Assembly: GCF_005938645.2 (NCBI RefSeq)
Contig: NZ_CP042171.1
Span: 930,001 to 994,000, forward strand
Origin: Pedobacter sp. KBS0701
GTDB lineage: Bacteria > Bacteroidota > Bacteroidia > Sphingobacteriales > Sphingobacteriaceae
Length of the DNA stretch: 64,000 nt
Direction: 5' to 3'
Shown: piece after piece, positions 39,234 to 47,713 of the stretch
Numbering within the stretch: position 1 is the stretch's first letter
How the letters are laid out: every line of letters begins with the position of its first letter
Notes under the pieces: model-generated
Databases searched by the model: none
What the model was told of the DNA's origin: nothing
The model's input: the letters and a program-made list of their open reading frames with translations, nothing else
Program-made: the position numbers and the translations under genes

Positions 39234-40505
39234 TTGATGGAAACCAAGCGCTCCACACTGGCGGTAATATTGATTACCTCACTGTTTTTTTTATGGGGAT
39301 TTGCCCATAATCTCGACCCGATATTGATTCCGCATTTAAAACGGTCATTTACACTCACTACTGTACAAGCCACGCTTGTAGATTCGGCTGTTTTTATCGC
39401 TTATTTCGTAATGGCGTTGCCAGCAGGTATCATTATGAAGAGATACGGCTATAAAAGCGGAATTATAACTGGCCTGCTGATATTTTCAGTAGGGTGTTAT
39501 TTGTTTTTACCTGCAGCACAGGCACAGTCTTACAATTTCTTCCTGGCTGCGCTGTTTATCATTGCATGTGGCCTCACGATTCTGGAAACAGCGGCGAACC
39601 CTTATATTACATTGGTAGGGAAACCAGAAACCTCTACTTTCAGGCTAAATCTTGCCCAGTCTTTTAATGGGCTTGCGGCTTCGCTTGCACCTATCATTGG
39701 AGGCAAACTGATCCTGGTGGAGGGTGTATCAGATAGCTCGCTTGGGAAAATGGATCTGGCTACCAGAAAAATGGTACTGGCATCAGAAGCAACCTCTGTA
39801 CAGGCACCATATTTTGTGTTGGGAACCCTATTGGTCATACTGGCAGCTGTATTTTATTTTATCAAATTACCTGATATCAGAACAAATAATGAAGGCCGTG
39901 CTAAACAAAGTTTTTGGCAAGTTTTTAAACATAAACATTTATCATGGGCAATAGCTGCACAGTTTTTTTATGTTGGTGCCCAGGTATCTGTATTTAGCTT
40001 GTTTATTCTTTATGCAACCAAATCGGCAGGTATTACCGATAAAGAAGCAACTTATTACTTAGGTGTATGTGGTTTCGCGTTTCTGATAGGACGCTTTTTT
40101 ACCACATTCCTGATGCGTTTTTTTAAGGGCCAATATTTACTGGTTACCTATGCCTTTATCAGCGCACTGCTCTGCTTTGTTGCTATAATGGCTTCTGGTA
40201 TGACAACGGTGTATGCTGTTATTGGCATCTGCTTTTTTATGTCGGTCATGTTTCCTACTATTTTCTCTCTGGGCATTAAAGATCTTAAAGAGGATACGGA
40301 ACTGGGAAGTAGTTTAATTATTATGTCAATTGTGGGTGGTGCAATACTTCCACGTTTTTTTGGATATTTGAGTGATGGAACAGGCAATATTCAAAATGGA
40401 TATTATGTGCCGTTGGTTTGTTTTGTTATTATTATGCTTTTTGGCTTAATGGGGCAAAAAATTACCAGAAAAGACATCATTAATCAACCTAATGAAATTT
40501 TATAA
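39234..40505 (+). CDS. fucP: L-fucose:proton symporter
   Basis: 423 residues with 12 helices. The FucP signatures are present: LFFLWGFAHNLDPILIPHLK in helix 1 with a conserved Asp, the loop 2-3 motif AGIIMKRYGYKSGI, and GLTILETAANPYITLVG with the Glu needed for proton coupling, followed by RLNLAQSFNGLA. The start at 39234 has a second Met directly after it. It lies 17 bases after the fucosidase gene and should carry the released fucose into the cytoplasm. Confidence 0.9.
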   Translation: MMETKRSTLAVILITSLFFLWGFAHNLDPILIPHLKRSFTLTTVQATLVDSAVFIAYFVMALPAGIIMKRYGYKSGIITGLLIFSVGCYLFLPAAQAQSYNFFLAALFIIACGLTILETAANPYITLVGKPETSTFRLNLAQSFNGLAASLAPIIGGKLILVEGVSDSSLGKMDLATRKMVLASEATSVQAPYFVLGTLLVILAAVFYFIKLPDIRTNNEGRAKQSFWQVFKHKHLSWAIAAQFFYVGAQVSVFSLFILYATKSAGITDKEATYYLGVCGFAFLIGRFFTTFLMRFFKGQYLLVTYAFISALLCFVAIMASGMTTVYAVIGICFFMSVMFPTIFSLGIKDLKEDTELGSSLIIMSIVGGAILPRFFGYLSDGTGNIQNGYYVPLVCFVIIMLFGLMGQKITRKDIINQPNEIL

Positions 40506-40511
40506 TTAAAA

Positions 40512-40847
40512 ATGAATAGATACTGTTTGGCTCTCGATCTTGTTGATGATGAAAAACTTATTGCAGAGTATGAGGCTTACCATGTTAATGGGTGGCCTGA
40601 AATTAAACGTAGCATAATCGATTCGGGCATATTGGATATGGAAATCTACCGTATTTCTAACCGCTTGTTTATGGTGATGGAAACAGAAGACGATTTCAGT
40701 TTCGAAAAAAAGGCACTTATGGATGCTTCCAATCCTAAGGTAGAGGAATGGGAAACGCTGATGTGGAAATATCAGCAAGCGCTGCCCTTTGCAAAACCAG
40801 GAGAAAAGTGGGTATTAATGAAAAACATATTCCAGTTAAATGGTTAG
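40512..40847 (+). CDS. L-fucose/L-rhamnose mutarotase (RhaM-type)
   Basis: 111 residues, a complete small ferredoxin-fold protein of the RhaM family (COG3254 type). Conserved features are YCLALDL at the N-terminus, the EYEAYHVNGWPEI segment with His24 as likely catalytic residue, the MEIYRISNRLFMVMET strand, and the C-terminal EWETLMWKYQQALP. It interconverts anomers of a 6-deoxy sugar and so feeds the dehydrogenase with the right one. It lies 6 bases after fucP and overlaps the next gene by 8 bases. RhaM-type proteins in fucose operons are commonly taken as fucose mutarotases. Confidence 0.88.
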   Translation: MNRYCLALDLVDDEKLIAEYEAYHVNGWPEIKRSIIDSGILDMEIYRISNRLFMVMETEDDFSFEKKALMDASNPKVEEWETLMWKYQQALPFAKPGEKWVLMKNIFQLNG

Positions 40848-41871
40848 CGATAATAAACAGCAAGAACCGGCCCAAAGCCTGCCTCCGGTTATTTTTGGAA
40901 CCAGTAGTTTGGGGAATCTCTATCAGGCGGTAGATTATGGCGTTAAACTGGAAGTGGTAAAAGCATGCGTAGCCTCATCAAAACCGGTTGCATTTTTTGA
41001 TTCTGCAGGAAAATATGGCGCAGGCCTCGCATTAGAATCGCTGGGGAATTGTTTGGCAGATTTAAAGGTGGATCCTCAGCAGGTAGTAATCAGTAATAAA
41101 CTGGGCTGGTACAGAATACCGCTTTTAACGCCCGAGCCCACATTCGAGGCAGGTATCTGGAAGGATATTGAACATGATGCGGTGCAGATGATCAGTTATG
41201 ATGGGATATTAAAGTGTTTTGAACAAGGTAATGAGCTGCTGGGCAATTACCAGGCGCAGATGGTATCGGTACATGACCCTGATGAATATCTTTTTGCAAG
41301 CCATAGTGAGGAAGATTATAAAGAACGTTACCAGCAAATCATTGATGCCTACATGGCATTGGCTGAACTAAAAACTGCTGGTTTAGTTTCTTCCATTGGG
41401 GTTGGTGCAAAAGATTGGAAAATCATCCGGGCAATAGTGGCAGACGTTAAGCTCGACTGGGTAATGATTGCCAATAGTTTGACCATAAAATCGCACCCTC
41501 CTGATCTGATTGCATTTATAAATGAGCTTAACCAAAAAAATATTAAAGTAATTAACTCGGCCATATTTAACGGCGGCTTTTTAACGGGTGGGGATTTTTA
41601 TAATTACCAGCCGGTTGAAGCGGATAGTTTAACGGGAAAATCACTTTTGGATTGGAGGGATAAATTTTACGAGGTTTGTAAAAAGTTTGAGGTACTTCCT
41701 GCCGAGGCCTGTTTCAGTTTTTCTGCGGGTTTTCCAGGAGTAAAAAGTATCGCCTTAAATACCACACGGCCAGAGAAAGTGGCTATTAATGCTGCACTGG
41801 CCCAAAAAGAAATTCCTGCCGGGTTTTGGCAGGAAATGAAAACGCAGGGATTGATTGAATTTTTAAAATAA
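40840..41871 (+). CDS. Aldo/keto reductase, probable L-fucose 1-dehydrogenase
   Basis: 343 residues. The AKR barrel starts PPVIFGTSSLGNLYQAV; the catalytic Asp-Tyr pair is in FFDSAGKYGAG, the Lys in VVISNKLGWYR, and the active-site His is in MVSVHDPDEYL. The overall pattern is that of the D-threo-aldose/L-fucose dehydrogenase group, which oxidises L-fucose to fuconolactone with NAD(P). It overlaps the mutarotase gene by 8 bases (translational coupling) and is followed 2 bases later by the zinc dehydrogenase. The fucose role is inferred from family and operon. Confidence 0.85.
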   Translation: MVSDNKQQEPAQSLPPVIFGTSSLGNLYQAVDYGVKLEVVKACVASSKPVAFFDSAGKYGAGLALESLGNCLADLKVDPQQVVISNKLGWYRIPLLTPEPTFEAGIWKDIEHDAVQMISYDGILKCFEQGNELLGNYQAQMVSVHDPDEYLFASHSEEDYKERYQQIIDAYMALAELKTAGLVSSIGVGAKDWKIIRAIVADVKLDWVMIANSLTIKSHPPDLIAFINELNQKNIKVINSAIFNGGFLTGGDFYNYQPVEADSLTGKSLLDWRDKFYEVCKKFEVLPAEACFSFSAGFPGVKSIALNTTRPEKVAINAALAQKEIPAGFWQEMKTQGLIEFLK

Positions 41872-41873
41872 CG

Positions 41874-42893
41874 ATGAAAGCATTAATTTGTAATACACCA
41901 GGAGAATTTAGTTATATTAATAAAGAAATGCCATTGGTTGAAGATGGTATGGTATTGCTCAAGATGAGAAGACTGGGGATTTGCGGTACCGATTATCACG
42001 CATTTGAAGGAACACAACCATTTTTCGAATACCCAAGAATCCTCGGCCACGAAATTGCTGCTGAAGTGGTAGAGGCTGGGGCAGGAGCAAACTTTAACAC
42101 TGGAGATCTGGTTACCATCAGCCCATATTTTTATTGTGGAACCTGCATTGCTTGCCGGAGGGGCAGAACAAATTGTTGTGTAAGCATAAAAGTCTTCGGC
42201 GTTCATATTGATGGTGCCATGCAGGAGTATATCACGGTTCCTGCATCTGCAATTGTTAGTGGGGAAGGATTAACTGTAGATGAACTGGCATTGGTAGAAC
42301 CCTTGGCTATTGGTGCACATGGCGTTAGCCTGGCACAGTTGAATAAAGGAGATCATGTGGTTATACTCGGCGCCGGGCCAATTGGTTTGGGCACTATCGC
42401 TTTTGCTAAAATAAGTGGAGCGGAAGTTATTGTTATTGATGTAAATGATAACAGGTTATCTTTTTGCAGTGAGCTTTTTGGCATTACGAACACCATAAAT
42501 CCATTAAAAACAGATGCTTTAGAGCAGCTATCCAAAATTACCAGTGGAGAAATGGCGAAGGTGGTAATTGATTGTACCGGAAACTTAAACGCCATTAACA
42601 ATGCCTTTAAATTTTTGGCTCATACCGGTAAATTTATTATGATAGGCCTTCAAAAAGGTACAATTGAGGTTGTACATCCTGAGTTTCATAAGCGTGAAGC
42701 TGTACTGATGAGCAGTAGAAATGCCCTGTCGCATGATTTTGCTTATGTAATTGATTGTATCAGAAAAGGATTGATTAACCCTATGGATTTTATTACGCAC
42801 AGTGTTCCTTTTACAGAGGTAAAAGAAAAGTTTAATCAGTTGCTCCACGAAAATGAATCTCTGATCAAAGCATTGATCAGTTTTGATGAATAA
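41874..42893 (+). CDS. Zinc-dependent dehydrogenase resembling L-galactonate 5-dehydrogenase
   Basis: 339 residues of the medium-chain alcohol dehydrogenase family. Catalytic zinc ligands are in GICGTDYHAFEG and GHEIAAEVVEAG; the structural zinc cysteines are in CGTCIACRRGRTNCC; the Rossmann motif is VVILGAGPIGLGTIAFAK. Segments QPFFEYPRILGHE, HPEFHKREAVLMSSRNA and the spacing recall E. coli LgoD (YjjN), which oxidises L-galactonate. L-Fuconate is 6-deoxy-L-galactonate, so oxidation of the fuconate made by the upstream enzymes is a reasonable guess. It is the last gene of the operon. No lactonase or dehydratase gene follows here. Confidence 0.85.
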   Translation: MKALICNTPGEFSYINKEMPLVEDGMVLLKMRRLGICGTDYHAFEGTQPFFEYPRILGHEIAAEVVEAGAGANFNTGDLVTISPYFYCGTCIACRRGRTNCCVSIKVFGVHIDGAMQEYITVPASAIVSGEGLTVDELALVEPLAIGAHGVSLAQLNKGDHVVILGAGPIGLGTIAFAKISGAEVIVIDVNDNRLSFCSELFGITNTINPLKTDALEQLSKITSGEMAKVVIDCTGNLNAINNAFKFLAHTGKFIMIGLQKGTIEVVHPEFHKREAVLMSSRNALSHDFAYVIDCIRKGLINPMDFITHSVPFTEVKEKFNQLLHENESLIKALISFDE

Positions 42894-43033
42894 CGACAAT
42901 TAATATTACCCGGAAAAGAGACTAAAATAGATTTAAAGTGCAGGATTTTATGACCTCATTACTAAATTTATAAGGGCATTCTTACAAGTGCCAAATCGAA
43001 TTCAATAAGCTCAATTCGGAGCAGGAGGACTGT

Positions 43034-43927
43034 TTAAGCATTAATTTCAAGCCTATAACCTCTAGACCGTATAACAACAATGTTGATAGTTGGATCAAGC
43101 TCCAGTTTTTTTCTAAGTTTTGATATAAACATATCCAGACTACGCCCTACAATAACACCTTCGTCTTCCCATATTTCTTTTTGCAGCCGGCTTCTCTCTA
43201 CGGTTTCATTAGGAGACCGCGCGAAGATGAGTAGTAATCGGGTTTCAGTTCCGGTTAGCTCTATCACCTTTTCATTGATGTTGAGCTTACGATTTTTCGT
43301 ATCAAACAGAACTGAACCCAATGTAATCATGTCTTTATGCTGATCATCATTGGGTAAAGCTCTTCCTGGCTTAACAGATCTGAAGAAAATAAAACCAACA
43401 AACGCTAAAAATGGCAGGCTGCCCAGAAGATATCCATTCTTTACGGTATTTATGCCTGCCGGTTTCAATTTAATGTTGATCATGTAATGTGCTCTTGGCT
43501 GTTTTCTTCCTACGCATGCTATAATTTCATCTTTTTTATTTTTGGATATCGCGTACCCATAGGCTACGCTACCGTCGCTAGCGTTCAAAACTTTAACGAC
43601 ATAATCATTCACCAGCGGGTCTTTGGCCAATAAACGTTTAGTGGTATTCACCAGGAAGATGGGGTCGAAAGTAAACTCCTTCTCAAATCTGATCTGATAC
43701 TCATTTTCAGCAATCTTTTTTATCGGGAGCACCCTTGATGTACTGTCGCCTGACAGTAAAAGTAGTTCATGCCCGATCCGGCGGAGCAAAACTTCTCTTC
43801 TTTCGAAATCAAAGTCCTCACTGCCGTTTATACTGAAAGCTGCACAGATGACTGAGCTAAACAAAACTAACATGAATCCCAATAGGTATTTACCATTCCC
43901 GGAGAAGCGATTTCGGCTATCAAGCAT
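43034..43927 (-). CDS. Membrane-anchored OmpR-type one-component transcription regulator
   Basis: 297 residues. A first membrane helix lies at about 13-31, an outside domain of about 130 residues follows (about 35-163), then a second helix (about 165-183), a short linker, and a C-terminal winged-helix DNA-binding domain (about 201-297; TLGSVLFDTKNRKL, ELTGTETRLLLIFARSPNETVERSRLQKEIW, RSLDMFISKLRKKLELD, IRSRGYRLE). There is no receiver or kinase domain. The plan is that of a ToxR/CadC-like regulator with the DNA-binding domain at the C-terminus instead of the N-terminus. The outside domain is not one I recognise. It is divergent from a propeller lipoprotein and a YceI lipoprotein and probably regulates them and itself. 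Confidence 0.85.
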   Translation of the reverse strand: MLDSRNRFSGNGKYLLGFMLVLFSSVICAAFSINGSEDFDFERREVLLRRIGHELLLLSGDSTSRVLPIKKIAENEYQIRFEKEFTFDPIFLVNTTKRLLAKDPLVNDYVVKVLNASDGSVAYGYAISKNKKDEIIACVGRKQPRAHYMINIKLKPAGINTVKNGYLLGSLPFLAFVGFIFFRSVKPGRALPNDDQHKDMITLGSVLFDTKNRKLNINEKVIELTGTETRLLLIFARSPNETVERSRLQKEIWEDEGVIVGRSLDMFISKLRKKLELDPTINIVVIRSRGYRLEINA

Positions 43928-43936
43928 AGTGTCAGG

Positions 43937-43970
43937 TTTTTATTTACAAAGTTTACATTTTTATTTACAA
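43937..43970. promoter_or_regulatory. Two phased 13-bp direct repeats (probable operator)
   Basis: The sequence tttttatttacaa occurs at 43937-43949 and again at 43958-43970, exactly 21 bp apart (two helical turns). A further tttaca lies between them at 43952-43957. The pair starts 10 bases upstream of the regulator start on the minus strand. OmpR-type winged helices bind phased direct repeats, so this is a good candidate for autoregulation and control of the divergent propeller gene. Confidence 0.6.
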
Positions 43971-44001
43971 TCCAGATGTCTAAAGCCGAAAAATATCAAA
44001 G

Positions 44002-44009
44002 TAATTTTG
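44002..44009 (+). promoter_or_regulatory. Candidate -7 box (TAATTTTG) for the propeller gene
   Basis: A match to TAnnTTTG, 22 bases before the start of the propeller lipoprotein gene and 31 bases downstream of the second direct repeat. That spacing places the repeat where an activator would sit. Confidence 0.4.
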
Positions 44010-44031
44010 CTGAACCAAACTTGATACAATT

Positions 44032-45099
44032 ATGGAAGATAAAAAGATTCCGAAATGCAGGTACTTATATCCTTTGTTCCTAATGCTAATTTGTCACATT
44101 TCCTGCAGACCAAAGCAAATTAAATTACATAAAGATAATATTGATTACACTATCAAAGACACCATAACTTCTTATGGACCCAGCACAATGGTTCGCAATA
44201 TAAAAAAAGGCAGGAATGGTACCGTTTTGATTGCTGCATCAAGAGGTGGGGTTCTCCAATACGATGGCAAGTGGTTTACCAATCTTACCAGCAAAATAGG
44301 TCCGCGTAGATTCTGGGATGTACTCGAGGATCGACGAGGAATCCTTTGGTTTTCTTCTACCGATTCAGGTGTTTATCGGTATAATGGGAAAACCTTTCAG
44401 CATTTTACCGTAAAGGAGGGCCTTGCCAATAATGCTGTTATGTCTATTTGTGAAGATAAAACTGGTATTATCTGGTTTGGTACTGGAGGTGGAGTAAGTC
44501 GTTATGATGGGGAATCTTTTCGGAATTTTACTACCAGAGATGGACTCTCCAATAACTCAATTAATACCATTGTTGAAGACAAAACCGGGAAATTATGGTT
44601 TGGTACGAGGGGTGAGGCCTGTTTTTATGATGGAAAAACATTTACTGTTTTAAAAAACAAAGATGGCAAAGCGTTTAACAACGTTTGGGGCATAACAGAA
44701 GATAGAAAAGGCAATATTTGGTTTGGTGCATCAATAATCAATGATAAAAAGGGTGATACTGTGTTTGTTTCAAATGGCCTTTGGCGCTATGATGGCAGTA
44801 ACTTTATTAAGGTAGCGCAGAGAGGTGTTTCAGCAATAATAGAAGATAGAAATGGAAATATCTGGACTACAGGTAGCTCAAACCCAAATGGTGTTGGCGC
44901 TTGGGAATTTCTCCGATATGATCAAAAGTCATTGTACAGGGAAAAGCCCGGCATTACTAAAATCATTTCAATAAATAAAATGCTTTGTGGGATTTTGGAA
45001 GCAAAGGATGGACATATCTGGTTTGGCTCTTTAAATGGAGTATATCGTTATGATGGAAAAATCATTAAAGACTTTAAGAGCGCAGCCGGGCAACAATAA
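44032..45099 (+). CDS. Beta-propeller lipoprotein with Reg_prop repeats
   Basis: 355 residues with lipobox HISC (Cys25). The rest is a run of about seven propeller repeats of the two-component-regulator type, each with a D-K/R-x-G-x-[IL]-W-F-G core (GILWFSSTDSGVYRYNG, GIIWFGTGGGVSRYDG, GKLWFGTRGEACFYDG, GNIWFGAS, GHIWFGSLNGVYRYDG). In most proteins these repeats form the periplasmic sensor of a hybrid kinase; here there is no kinase or DNA-binding part. It may sense or bind a ligand for the membrane-bound regulator encoded divergently, but that is inference. Confidence 0.88.
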   Translation: MEDKKIPKCRYLYPLFLMLICHISCRPKQIKLHKDNIDYTIKDTITSYGPSTMVRNIKKGRNGTVLIAASRGGVLQYDGKWFTNLTSKIGPRRFWDVLEDRRGILWFSSTDSGVYRYNGKTFQHFTVKEGLANNAVMSICEDKTGIIWFGTGGGVSRYDGESFRNFTTRDGLSNNSINTIVEDKTGKLWFGTRGEACFYDGKTFTVLKNKDGKAFNNVWGITEDRKGNIWFGASIINDKKGDTVFVSNGLWRYDGSNFIKVAQRGVSAIIEDRNGNIWTTGSSNPNGVGAWEFLRYDQKSLYREKPGITKIISINKMLCGILEAKDGHIWFGSLNGVYRYDGKIIKDFKSAAGQQ

Positions 45100-45148
45100 T
45101 TGCATAGGCTAATTTAATAACAATTATCAATCAAAAGAACTTCTAATC

Positions 45149-45802
45149 ATGAACAGCAAACTATCAATTAAATACTTCATTTTAATTATTACTTCTTTGT
45201 TCTTCAGTTGCTGTGGAGGTGTAAAAAATGAAAACAAAAGTAATGCACCGGCAAGCGCCTTATCCTTACATATTGGGAATGAAAAATACATTATAATAGA
45301 TGAGAAAGAAAGTGTTGTAACGTGGAAAGGATCTTCGTTAAAAGGTGTTAATCCTCATAAAGGTTACGTTCATATATCAAAAGGAGAATTGATGATCGAA
45401 AACAGTCAACTTTTGGGCGGTACGGTTGAAGTAGACATGAATACAATTGAAGATGAGAGGCATGCGCATGATAATAACCTTATTAAGCATTTAAAAAATC
45501 CAGATTTTTTTGACGTTGAAAAATTCCCGTTTTCTACAATTGCAATTACTAAAGTTGTGTCAATAAATGATGCAAATAAAAACGTTACCGGAAAACTAAC
45601 CATTAAAGGTATCACACATCCGGTTGCTTTTCCGGTTAAAATGGAAGTTAATAACGAAATTGTCAAAGCGAATGGCAAGCTCATCATTGATCGATCTAAA
45701 TGGGATGTCAGTTATAAATCTGCAAAGTTCTATGATATTTTGGCTAATCAAACGATTTCTGATTCCATTGAATTCGATATAAAAATCGTAGCGAAAAAAT
45801 AA
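45149..45802 (+). CDS. YceI-family lipoprotein
   Basis: 217 residues with lipobox FFSC (Cys21). The YceI lipocalin-like barrel runs from about residue 45 to the end: SVVTWKGSSLKGVNPHKGYVHI, GTVEVDMNTIEDE, LIKHLKNPDFFDVEKFP, VTGKLTIKGITHPVAFP, IDRSKWDVSY. YceI proteins bind isoprenoid-type lipids in the periplasm; their task in Bacteroidota is mostly unknown. It follows the propeller gene after 49 bases and is probably co-transcribed. A second YceI protein is encoded at 55974. Confidence 0.9.
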   Translation: MNSKLSIKYFILIITSLFFSCCGGVKNENKSNAPASALSLHIGNEKYIIIDEKESVVTWKGSSLKGVNPHKGYVHISKGELMIENSQLLGGTVEVDMNTIEDERHAHDNNLIKHLKNPDFFDVEKFPFSTIAITKVVSINDANKNVTGKLTIKGITHPVAFPVKMEVNNEIVKANGKLIIDRSKWDVSYKSAKFYDILANQTISDSIEFDIKIVAKK

Positions 45803-46068
45803 ATTTTCTCTACAAACCAACTTTGAGTTTCGTAAAACGCTGTGATAACTGCTATCTTTAAGCTTTTTACACGATACTACTCACGTTACCCGGAAAATTT
45901 GTTCAAGTTTCCCTTTTGAAAAGATATTTCCTGTAGCCTGCGTCATTTTGAAATCTTAATAATTTAATTATTTTTACCAGCACCTCATATACACTCAGAA
46001 ATAGTGATTAAGACTTACAGATTATCACCATGTATAAAAACCATACTTATTAACAATAGGTATTTTTT

Positions 46069-47399
46069 ATGAAAATTATCTCTGTTGCTGTTTTACTTTC
46101 TTTCATTTCGGTATGCGTTTATGCGCAGCCCTATAATAAAAGTATCGATAGTTTAATCAGGACCTATGTAAGCCTAAATAAGTTCAATGGAAATGTTTTG
46201 ATTACCAAAGCGGGAAAAATCGTTTTCAGGGGTGCTTATGGTTTTCGTGATGTAGAAGCAAACAGTAAATGTGCTGGGAAGGAAATATTCCAGCTCGCCT
46301 CATTAACCAAGAGCTTTACTGCAGTGTTAATACTGAAACTGATTGAAGAAAAAAAACTTTCTCCCGATACACCGATAAGTATTTATTTCCCAGGAATCCA
46401 TCCCGATTCAGGTATCACTGTTGCAAATTTACTCAACCATACGTCAGGAATCCGCGAGGTGCTTAGAGACTCGGTCCTGCGCGGGAAAATTTTCGCTGGT
46501 ATGAAAACGAGTCAGGAAGAATTAATTTCTTATTTTTCCAGCCAGCCACTTGATTTTGCACCAGGTACAGTATTTTCTTACAGTAATTCCGGATATGATC
46601 TTCCTCGGCATGATCATAGAAAAAATAACCCGCATGTCTTACGAAGAAGCGGTAAAACGCCTGATTTTTGATCCTTTGAAGATGAAAAATAGTGGCTATG
46701 ATTTTGCTTCATTAAAAAGCAGGAATAAGACCATTGGCTATGATTACCTTTCTCCCAGCCGTTTTGTTACTGTAAAGACCTGGGATTACAGTTGGACTTA
46801 TGCTTCTGGTGGATTATACAGCTGTGTGGATGACCTGCATAAATTCTATGCAGGACTAAAGAACAATAAGATAATTTCTGCCCAAAGCCTTGCGCAAAGT
46901 TATACCTCAATAAAAGGGGATTATGGTTTTGGTTGGTTTATCGACTCACTTTACGGCAAAAGGATTGGATATCATTCCGGCAATCTGGATGGGGCTACCA
47001 GTTATTTTGGCAGGATACCAGGGGATGATATCTGTATTATTATGCTAAACAACCAAACCAGCACCACTATTGAATCGATAGCTTCTAAAATTATCGCAAT
47101 ACTTAACGATAAACCTTACACACTACCAAAGCCTAAACTGGAAATTACAGTGCCAAAAGAAATTCTTCAGCAGTATGTGGGAAAATATGATATATCGGAT
47201 ACCTCTGTACAGATTTCGGGCAGTAAGTTGTATTTAACCGGAAGCAATACTTACCCCCATAAGAATATTTGCAGAAACCAATAACAGATTTTTTGCCTTG
47301 GATTCTAACATGATATTGATTTTTGCTACTGATGAAAAAGGAAAAATTAAGCTCACCATAAGAGATGGATTATCTACTAAAATTGGAAATAAGTTATAA
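46069..47399 (+). pseudogene. Serine beta-lactamase-like (class C fold) gene with two frameshifts
   Basis: Three reading frames join into one protein of about 440 residues. Frame 1 (from 46069) has a signal peptide (1-20), the SxxK motif SLTK (Ser78, Lys81) and the YSN motif (Tyr171-Asn173). Then an extra C near 46603 shifts the frame; removing it restores DLLGMIIEKITRMSYEEAV in frame 2. Frame 2 holds the third motif as YHSGNLDG and a C-terminal lipocalin-like start. A second extra C in the run at 47254-47258 shifts it again; removing it gives YPIRIFAETNNRFFALDSN and a natural end at 47397-47399. Both lesions are single-base gains next to or in C runs. Either the gene is dead or the sequence has errors there. 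Intact relatives are esterases, peptidases or beta-lactamases. Confidence 0.85.
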
Positions 47400-47484
47400 C
47401 TGAAAATGATATAAAACATTGTTTAAAATGGATGTAGCTATTAACGGTACTTTCTCAAACATTAAATGTTTTGTTGAATGAGGC

Positions 47485-47666
47485 GATTTGGGTTTGGCTG
47501 TAGATGCGAAGGACAATATTTATGGCCAACGATCAGATCCTGATCGTTGATAAGATGAAAAAAAAGGAATGATTGAAGTGCCCCGGAAAGACCTTCAACA
47601 ATAAAGTTCTGCGGAAAAGACAATGATAATTATTTATTGCGGGCTAATGGAAACTGTTTAGAGTAA
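47485..47666 (+). pseudogene. Relic of an SMP-30/gluconolactonase-type propeller gene
   Basis: Short in-register pieces in changing frames: DLGLAVDAKDNIY, then ANDQILIVDKMKKK, GMIEVP, and ERPSTIKFCGKDNDNYLL ending at a stop at 47664-47666. The order is that of the last blade of SMP-30/gluconolactonase proteins. At least three frameshifts separate them and the front of the gene is gone. The remaining part of 47400-47713 is non-coding. Confidence 0.55.
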
Positions 47667-47713
47667 AGAGTAGAATAAGTTTATATTGGAAAATGCAGTC
47701 GATTAAAATTCGA

